Positions 1 through 3,887 of a stretch of 5,062 bases of DNA are shown here, piece after piece. Origin of the DNA: an archaeon (GTDB lineage: Archaea; Altiarchaeota; Altiarchaeia; IMC4; QMZM01); contig JAOZNG010000095.1 of assembly GCA_029933895.1 (NCBI GenBank), forward strand, positions 1 to 5,062, read 5' to 3'. Every line of letters starts with the position of its first letter. Position 1 is the first letter of the stretch. The position numbers and the translations under genes were made by a program. The notes below the pieces were generated by a model. That model worked only from the letters and a program-made list of their open reading frames with translations, did no database searches and was not told the origin of the DNA.

Positions 1-1
1 A

Positions 2-349
2 GTTACTGATTAGTTCTCTCTTTACCAGATTCTCCAGAAAATTCTTCCATTCATGATGCTCTCTCCTGCAGCCACATACATTAATCCATGGCTTCTCAGA
101 CTGTATATCTTCTAGCATGTCAACGAAGCTGTATACCGCTTCAAGCTGCTCTCTGTTATATGTCCTCATGTAATGCTTTTTCCGGTATCTTATGGCGTCT
201 ACCTTGTTCTGGAACAGGATAGGTAATGTCTTCCCCAGACACTCCACAGAGGACAGCACTCCCATGCCGGGACAACTGGTGCAGTCAAAACACAGCATCA
301 CCCTGCCACGGGAAACCAGTATCTCATGGCTACATGAATCCGTATTCAT
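2..349 (-). CDS. Probable archaeal type II/IV secretion (pilus) ATPase, N-terminal part, cut by window edge
   Basis: I translated this minus-strand frame directly: ATG at 349-347, then 116 codons without a stop to the left edge, so only the N-terminus is present. The piece is soluble and Cys-rich: C6, C20, C23, C26, C37, and a C92-x-C94 pair. The motif LCFDCTSCPG (19-28) is followed by a basic helical stretch (about 49-63) and a Leu/Glu-rich helix. A Cys-rich N-terminal region ahead of the RecA-like motor is, from memory, typical of euryarchaeal GspE/FlaI-like ATPases that power pilin assembly at the membrane. The Walker motifs that would prove this lie outside the window. Context supports it: the preceding gene is pilin-like, the ATG overlaps that gene's TGA (ATGA), and GGAGGT lies 9 nt before the start. 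It could instead be another Zn- or FeS-binding protein. Confidence 0.5.
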   Translation of the reverse strand, partial: MNTDSCSHEILVSRGRVMLCFDCTSCPGMGVLSSVECLGKTLPILFQNKVDAIRYRKKHYMRTYNREQLEAVYSFVDMLEDIQSEKPWINVCGCRREHHEWKNFLENLVKRELISN

Positions 350-747
350 ATCTTCTCAACCTCCACTTTTGAAAAAAAAGATTTTTTTATTCCCAGCACA
401 TCACCAGCCTCCAGATCCAGGGAGTTGTTCACCTCATTTATCAGTGATTCATTCACAGAGATGCTTCCGGAATAATGCTCAGTCACTAATATTACGCTAT
501 TACCTGAAATATTTATCTTATAGGGACACCCAGAGAGTGATGCAGGTAACCTGTATTTCAGCGTGCAGTTTCCGGGGCACATCCACACTGAATCAATGAT
601 GCATGCAATGGAATCCGCCTCCTCCATCGACTGATGCTGGAGAAGCATTCGTGAATACCCCACATAGATGGTATGCATTAAGGTCAGAAAAAGCACTGTG
701 AATAAAACCAATGCAGTCCTTGAAATATCCCAGACTCCTTTTTTCAT
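346..747 (-). CDS. Small membrane-anchored, pilin-like exported protein
   Basis: From the ATG at 747 the product is 133 residues. It starts MKKG, then has one hydrophobic segment (about residues 11-27), then a polar domain with four cysteines (about residues 50-73, able to form two disulfides) and four N-glycosylation sequons (NCT, NIS, NES, NNS). This is the plan of an archaeal pseudopilin or minor pilin: short basic N-terminus, one helix, extracellular globular domain. The canonical class III prepilin cleavage signature is not clear (KKG is followed by VWD), so it may be a signal-anchored subunit instead. GTG codons at 756 and 750 are in-frame alternative starts; no convincing Shine-Dalgarno chooses among them. 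The ATG gives the tidiest MKKG start. It overlaps the probable secretion ATPase gene by 4 nt, which supports a role in a pilus or secretion system. I do not recognise a precise family. Confidence 0.65.
   Translation of the reverse strand: MKKGVWDISRTALVLFTVLFLTLMHTIYVGYSRMLLQHQSMEEADSIACIIDSVWMCPGNCTLKYRLPASLSGCPYKINISGNSVILVTEHYSGSISVNESLINEVNNSLDLEAGDVLGIKKSFFSKVEVEKI
359..364 (-). promoter_or_regulatory. Shine-Dalgarno site for the ATPase gene
   Basis: On the minus strand GGAGGT ends 9 nt before the ATG at 349-347 and lies inside the last codons of the pilin-like gene. It matches the archaeal anti-Shine-Dalgarno well and fixes the ATPase start. Together with the 4-nt ATGA overlap it indicates translational coupling of the two genes. 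Confidence 0.75.
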
Positions 748-765
748 CACATACACGCAAGGATA

Positions 766-785
766 CTGCGATCTCTAGGTCGCAG
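766..785. repeat. Inverted repeat / hairpin A in the divergent intergenic region
   Basis: CTGCGATC (766-773) pairs with GGTCGCAG (778-785): 8 bp including one G-T wobble, with a 4-nt loop TCTA. It begins about 10 bp upstream of the earliest possible start (GTG 756) of the minus-strand pilin-like gene. It could be an operator for that gene or a hairpin in its leader. The next hairpin begins at the adjacent base (786). Confidence 0.55.
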
Positions 786-805
786 AGGAATTATGTGGTA
801 TTCCT
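786..805. repeat. Inverted repeat / hairpin B, abutting hairpin A
   Basis: AGGAAT (786-791) pairs with ATTCCT (800-805) around an 8-nt loop. In an RNA this helix could stack end-to-end on the 766-785 hairpin. The GGAA/TTCC half-sites recall the NrpR operator of methanogens, but the spacing is 10 bp rather than 6, so that assignment is not supported. Confidence 0.4.
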
Positions 806-879
806 TTACCCTGCGCCTGCACCCCCCTTTGTTTCTCGACGTTTCAGCGTGTTTATGGATTCATGCAGGGATTCGGTTT

Positions 880-956
880 CGCTGAATCTGCACGCAGCAA
901 GAGCTATGCTCTTGCTCACGTACCACACCCCAGAGGGTGTGGTTGTTGATTCAGCG
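880..956. ncRNA. Candidate structured RNA: three-way junction of three perfect 9-bp stems
   Basis: Three perfect complementary pairs nest as a closed three-way junction. P1 is CGCTGAATC (880-888) with GATTCAGCG (948-956), extendable by T879-A957. P2 is AGCAAGAGC (896-904) with GCTCTTGCT (908-916), loop TAT. P3 is ACCACACCC (922-930) with GGGTGTGGT (935-943), loop CAGA. The joining strands are 7, 5 and 4 nt. A TATA-like TTTATG at 852-857 would place a plus-strand start near 881, at the foot of P1. A minus-strand TATA-like TTTATC (973-978) would place a start near 950. So the transcribed strand is undecided, and it may also be the leader of the minus-strand operon. It is not a tRNA (no T-loop, no anticodon arm), and I saw no TPP, fluoride, RNase P or SRP RNA signature. 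The palindromes could alternatively be DNA operators for hisB. Confidence 0.4.
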
Positions 957-965
957 ATATTTATT
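957..965 (+). promoter_or_regulatory. TATA-like box of hisB (leaderless promoter)
   Basis: ATATTTATT includes the hexamer TTTATT at 960-965, with exactly 23 nt between it and the hisB ATG at 989. No Shine-Dalgarno sequence precedes that ATG, so transcription probably starts at or next to the start codon. The same hexamer with the same spacing precedes priL on the other strand. The box abuts the last base of the three-way-junction element (956), so a protein or RNA structure there could affect access to it. Confidence 0.5.
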
Positions 966-988
966 CCCTAGAGATAAATAATTCTAAA

Positions 989-1573
989 ATGAGAACAGCT
1001 TTCGTTGAAAGAAAAACCAGGGAGACAGAGATAAAACTCGACTTGAATCTCGATGGTAAGGGGGAATCTGATATATCCATTCCCCTGATGTTCATGAATC
1101 ATATGCTGGAGGGTTTCTCTAAACACTCGGGCTTTGATTTAAGGGTTGAAGCAGAGGGAGATGTTGAGGTAGAAGACCACCATCTGGTGGAGGACCTAGG
1201 TATCTCTATTGGGGAGGCCCTTGATAAGGCTTTAGGAGATAAATACGGTATCGAGAGAATAGCTCACTCTCTTGTCCCCATGGATGATTCAATAGCTACG
1301 GTTGCAGTTGATTTAGGCGGGAGACCCTACTCGAAGATAGACATAGAATTCTCTGAATTCAAGGAAGCTAAGCTAGGTGACGTCTCCAAGGAGAACATAC
1401 CGCACTTTTTTGAAGCCCTGGCTTTGAACGGTAAACTGAATCTCTACATGAGAGTGGAAGGCATGAACGACCACCACAGGGTGGAGGCCTGCTTCAAGGC
1501 CCTGGCAAGAGCTCTACGTGGTGCCTCCAGAGTATCAGGAGAGGGTATTCCCTCAACCAAGGGGAGGATATAG
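989..1573 (+). CDS. hisB: Imidazoleglycerol-phosphate dehydratase (HisB)
   Basis: This cytosolic enzyme converts imidazole-glycerol phosphate to imidazole-acetol phosphate in histidine synthesis, using Mn-type metal centres. The 194-residue product has the usual length of the monofunctional enzyme and its internal duplication. Visible signatures: RKTRET near the N-terminus (8-13), NHML (37-40; Asn where Asp is usual), EDHHLVED (62-69), GGRPY (110-114), HFFEALALN (139-147), NDHHRVEA (160-167), and the C-terminal PSTKG (188-192). The expected metal ligands are all present: H38, H64, H65, E68, H139, H162, H163 and E166. Nothing looks truncated. The ATG at 989 has no Shine-Dalgarno but a TATA-like box 23 nt upstream, consistent with a leaderless message. 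It is followed after 3 nt by the RuBisCO gene. No other his gene is visible in the window, so histidine genes are probably scattered in this genome. Confidence 0.95.
   Translation: MRTAFVERKTRETEIKLDLNLDGKGESDISIPLMFMNHMLEGFSKHSGFDLRVEAEGDVEVEDHHLVEDLGISIGEALDKALGDKYGIERIAHSLVPMDDSIATVAVDLGGRPYSKIDIEFSEFKEAKLGDVSKENIPHFFEALALNGKLNLYMRVEGMNDHHRVEACFKALARALRGASRVSGEGIPSTKGRI
1561..1567 (+). promoter_or_regulatory. Shine-Dalgarno site for rbcL inside the end of hisB
   Basis: GGGGAGG overlaps the last hisB codons and ends 9 nt before the ATG at 1577. It fixes the rbcL start and, with the 3-nt gap after the hisB stop, points to translation of both genes from one message. Confidence 0.75.
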
Positions 1574-1576
1574 GAA

Positions 1577-2797
1577 ATGGAGTACATAGACCTGGAGTAT
1601 AAGCCAAAAGATGAGGTTGTCTGCCGGTTTTATGTGGAGCCAAATAATATGTCACTGGAGGATGCCTGCAGTCATATAGCAGGGGAGTCCTCGATTGGCA
1701 CATGGACTGAACTCTCAACCATGAAGCCTGAAATCGCCGGGAAACTTAAGCCACACGTTTATTCCCTGGACCAAGACTCTGGTCTGGTGGATATATCTTA
1801 TCCCGTGGAGTTGTTTGAGCCAGGTAACATGCCCCAGATACTATCCAGTATCTCTGGAAACATCTATGGGATGAAGGCTATAGAAAACCTCAGGCTCGTG
1901 GATTTCTCCTTCCCCAGGTCCCTGGCTAGATCATTCAGGGGTCCCAGATATGGCATAACGGGTGTCAGGGAAATCTTGGATATAAAAGGTAGACCACTGG
2001 TTGGTACGATAGTGAAACCGAAGGTGGGGTTGTCTTCCAGGGAGCACTCTGAGGTAGCATATAGCTCATGGATTGGGGGGTGTGATATCGTGAAGGATGA
2101 TGAGAACCTCACCAGCCAGGAATTCAATCCCTTCCAGGACAGGGTTATTGCAACCCTTGAAGCCCGGGATGTTGCGGAGGAGGAAACAGGAGAGAAGAAG
2201 ATTTACATGCCTAATGTTACCGCTGAATCAAATGAGATGGTGGAGAGGGCTGAATTCGTTAAGGGTCAGGGTGGGAGGTATGTTATGGTGGATATTGTAA
2301 CCTCTGGTTTCTCTGCCGTGCAGACTCTGAGGTGTTTGGACTCTGGTCTGGTCCTACATGCCCACAGAGCCATGCACGCCGCCTTAACCCGGAACAGGAG
2401 ACATGGCCTTTCCATGAAAGCCCTGGCTAGGATGGCTCGTTTTGTTGGAGTGGACCAGCTGCATATAGGCACTGTTGTTGGCAAGATGGAGGGCGACAGA
2501 AGGGAGGTTGAGGATATAAGGAAGGCGATAACGGAGAGGTTATATGATATCAAGCCAGTTTTCCCGGTATGCTCGGGTGGATTGCATCCTGGCTCTCTTC
2601 CGGAGCTGATTTCGATTCTTGGCAGGGATATCATCATCCAGGCCGGCGGGGGAGTCCACGGTCACCCTGACGGCACAGAGAAGGGTGCTCAAGCAATGAG
2701 GCAGTCTCTTGATGCGGTAATGCAGGATTTATCTCTTGAAGAATATGCTTCCAGCCATCCTGAGCTAAGGAAGGCCCTGGAGAAGTGGGTTGCCTAG
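1577..2797 (+). CDS. rbcL: Form III-type (archaeal) RuBisCO large subunit
   Basis: The 406-residue product carries the RuBisCO active site (spinach equivalents in brackets): E37 [60], T42 [65] and W43 in ESSIGTWT; N95 [123]; K147 [175] and K149 [177] in VKPKVGLS; the carbamylated lysine K173 [201] with D175 [203] and E176 [204] in KDDENLTS; H263 [294] and R264 [295] in HRAMHAA; H296 [327]; loop-6 K303 [334] in GKMEGD; S333-G334-G335 [379-381]; and the GGG at 357-359 [403-405]. This completeness argues for a true carboxylase rather than a form IV RuBisCO-like protein. ENLTS, TRN and SGGLHPG resemble archaeal form III. That form acts in the AMP ribose-salvage route, turning ribulose-1,5-bisphosphate and CO2 into 3-phosphoglycerate; this role is inferred from the family. 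Compared with spinach numbering, the stretch from loop-6 Lys to the SGG strand is 15 residues shorter (30 versus 45). No small subunit is present, as expected. Confidence 0.93.
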   Translation: MEYIDLEYKPKDEVVCRFYVEPNNMSLEDACSHIAGESSIGTWTELSTMKPEIAGKLKPHVYSLDQDSGLVDISYPVELFEPGNMPQILSSISGNIYGMKAIENLRLVDFSFPRSLARSFRGPRYGITGVREILDIKGRPLVGTIVKPKVGLSSREHSEVAYSSWIGGCDIVKDDENLTSQEFNPFQDRVIATLEARDVAEEETGEKKIYMPNVTAESNEMVERAEFVKGQGGRYVMVDIVTSGFSAVQTLRCLDSGLVLHAHRAMHAALTRNRRHGLSMKALARMARFVGVDQLHIGTVVGKMEGDRREVEDIRKAITERLYDIKPVFPVCSGGLHPGSLPELISILGRDIIIQAGGGVHGHPDGTEKGAQAMRQSLDAVMQDLSLEEYASSHPELRKALEKWVA

Positions 2798-2802
2798 CTA
2801 CT

Positions 2803-3777
2803 CTATTTTTTTTTCTTTCGCTTGTCCCTGTAGTACATGAGGGGGTGCTTGATATTACATTCCTGGACACATAATCCATAGCCTTTTATTCTTGCACATG
2901 TGGGGCAAGAGTATCTGGTGGGGCTTTTCTTCCCAGACAGGAACTCTATCTGGTACCTGGATCTTTCTTCACTATAGCCAGGGTAGCGTGAGAATATCTC
3001 TAAGACGTTATCTGTTTTTAGGCCAAGGTCCAGGAGGCATGTGGCTAATACGAACATGCCGTTATGGGAGATGCTTCCTGCTTCCAGGGAGGCTATTATC
3101 TCCTTAATGCATGGAGGTAGTGCCTCCATGTCGAGCTCCTTCATGCTTATCTTCGAGGGACTGCCTGAATATCTGTTGTTGATTATGTTAGCTATTTCCC
3201 TGAATTCCTGGGGTGTTTTTGAGACATTAACTGGCGACATTATCCTATCCATTATTGATTCCCGCATTATCGTCAATTCCTCCACCTTATTTATTTCAAT
3301 GAACCCCTTATGCATTCTCCGGTTGACCAGCTTCCATTCGGGTTTTCTTTTAGCGAGGTCTTGGATTAACTGCACGTATCTGATGTAGTGTATTCTGTTC
3401 CCCTGCATTCTCAGCCCCAGGTCTTTTTTTATTTCCCCGAGAACGTTTTCATCTTCCCGTATCAGGAAACCGTGGGCCTGGCGTGCTTCAGCCCTGGCAT
3501 ATCGCCTCATGATGCTCTTGTTTCTTGTCAGGTTCACCAGGATTCGGGCCACCACAAAGCTCAGGATGGTGAGTTCCCGGCTTATCCTGTCCCCCTCCTT
3601 AGGTGATAATCTGCCCTCAAGAGCTTCATGGACTCTGTTTCTTCCCATCTCGAAGCTGCTGCCGTATATGGGATGCTTCTGCATTTCCGCGATACTCATC
3701 CCGAGGGAGGACACGTATTCCCTGCTCCGGTTAAGGAAGGGGTATTTCGCCAGGAGCTTCAGGTCGAAATCAGCCAT
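2803..3777 (-). CDS. priL: Archaeal DNA primase large subunit (PriL)
   Basis: PriL is the regulatory, Fe-S-cluster-bearing partner of the catalytic PriS in the heterodimeric primase that starts DNA synthesis. The 324-residue protein has an all-helical N-terminal domain and the conserved C-terminal cluster domain. Probable 4Fe-4S ligands are C223 in PPC, C291 in YSC, C303 in GYGLC and C307, followed by the family hallmark KHPLMYY (310-316). GYSEERSRYQIEFL (267-280) also matches archaeal PriL. Two extra cysteines, C247 and C294, are not expected ligands. The tail is RKKKK, encoded by an A9 run. The ATG at 3777 has no Shine-Dalgarno but a TATA-like hexamer 23 nt upstream, so it is probably leaderless and has its own promoter. 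The gene is convergent with rbcL, with 5 bp between the stops. No priS lies in the window. Confidence 0.9.
   Translation of the reverse strand: MADFDLKLLAKYPFLNRSREYVSSLGMSIAEMQKHPIYGSSFEMGRNRVHEALEGRLSPKEGDRISRELTILSFVVARILVNLTRNKSIMRRYARAEARQAHGFLIREDENVLGEIKKDLGLRMQGNRIHYIRYVQLIQDLAKRKPEWKLVNRRMHKGFIEINKVEELTIMRESIMDRIMSPVNVSKTPQEFREIANIINNRYSGSPSKISMKELDMEALPPCIKEIIASLEAGSISHNGMFVLATCLLDLGLKTDNVLEIFSRYPGYSEERSRYQIEFLSGKKSPTRYSCPTCARIKGYGLCVQECNIKHPLMYYRDKRKKKK
2806..2814 (+). terminator. T9 tract, probable transcription terminator of hisB-rbcL
   Basis: A run of nine T begins 9 nt after the rbcL stop, on the plus strand. Archaeal RNA polymerase terminates at T-rich tracts without needing a hairpin, and no strong hairpin precedes this one. 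The same bases are the A9 run encoding the final lysines of the convergent priL, so terminator and coding sequence overlap. Confidence 0.6.
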
Positions 3778-3800
3778 AATACAATATTATCTACTGGAGA

Positions 3801-3806
3801 AATAAA
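3801..3806 (-). promoter_or_regulatory. Proximal TATA-like box of priL
   Basis: On the minus strand this is TTTATT (within CTTTATTT, 3800-3807), with 23 nt between it and the ATG at 3777. Hexamer and spacing are identical to those before hisB. The placement implies transcription starting at about the start codon, which fits the absence of a Shine-Dalgarno site. Confidence 0.5.
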
Positions 3807-3811
3807 GAACA

Positions 3812-3833
3812 CCCCCCATTATCCCCCCATAAT
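3812..3833. repeat. Tandem 11-bp repeat with two C6/G6 tracts upstream of priL
   Basis: CCCCCCATTAT (3812-3822) is followed directly by CCCCCCATAAT (3823-3833), with one mismatch. The G tracts on the priL-sense strand are one helical turn apart. The second unit also forms an inverted repeat: CATTAT (3817-3822), C6, ATAATG (3829-3834). The array sits just upstream of the proximal priL TATA box, about where a BRE element or activator/repressor site would lie. Confidence 0.55.
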
Positions 3834-3868
3834 GAAACCCGCCACATGACTTATGCTAATAAAGCAAT

Positions 3869-3876
3869 GTATAAAA
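3869..3876 (-). promoter_or_regulatory. Distal TATA-like box, alternative priL promoter
   Basis: On the minus strand TTTTATAC is a good archaeal TATA box, lying 12 bp beyond the stop of the upstream BatD-like gene. Initiation about 26 nt downstream would give priL a leader of roughly 70 nt that contains the two G6 tracts. It is an alternative or addition to the proximal box. Confidence 0.35.
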
Positions 3877-3887
3877 CATGGATACAG

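Noticed and set aside
192..599. Plus-strand reading frame of 135 codons
   Set aside because: It lies opposite the pilin-like gene and the ATPase start, whose translations show a membrane segment, sequons, a Shine-Dalgarno and a stop-start overlap. The plus-strand product has no recognisable domain.
786..805. NrpR nitrogen-regulation operator (GGAA-N6-TTCC)
   Set aside because: The half-sites match, but the gap is 10 bp rather than 6.
880..956. Possible tRNA, because of the 77-nt length and cloverleaf-like closing stem
   Set aside because: The closing stem is 9 bp, there are only two arms, and there is no T-loop GTTC-type motif, no 7-nt anticodon loop and no CCA context.
880..956. Known archaeal riboswitch (TPP or fluoride) or box C/D RNA
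   Set aside because: The TPP CTGAGA and downstream conserved blocks and the fluoride consensus are missing. CTGA occurs, but no convincing C box partner is placed correctly.
711..971. Plus-strand reading frame of 86 codons across the intergenic region
   Set aside because: It has no Shine-Dalgarno, no domain and an unlikely composition, and it runs through the inverted repeats and the hisB TATA-like box.
1775..2352. Repeated 14-mer GACTCTGGTCTGGT in rbcL (1775-1788 and 2339-2352)
   Set aside because: Both copies encode DSGLV in frame in unrelated parts of the protein. This is probably coincidental codon reuse, not a mobile or regulatory repeat.
1864..2637. Minus-strand and +2/+3 frames inside rbcL (1864-2127, 2097-2300, 2266-2637)
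   Set aside because: They are shadows of a complete RuBisCO gene with all catalytic residues in frame.
1577..2797. Form IV RuBisCO-like protein instead of a true RuBisCO
   Set aside because: The carbamylation lysine, KDDE, loop-6 lysine, HR pair, SGG and GGG motifs are all intact, whereas form IV proteins lack several of them.
2892..3849. Several plus-strand frames opposite priL
   Set aside because: The minus-strand PriL product has conserved cysteines and KHPLMYY; the plus-strand products show no family features.
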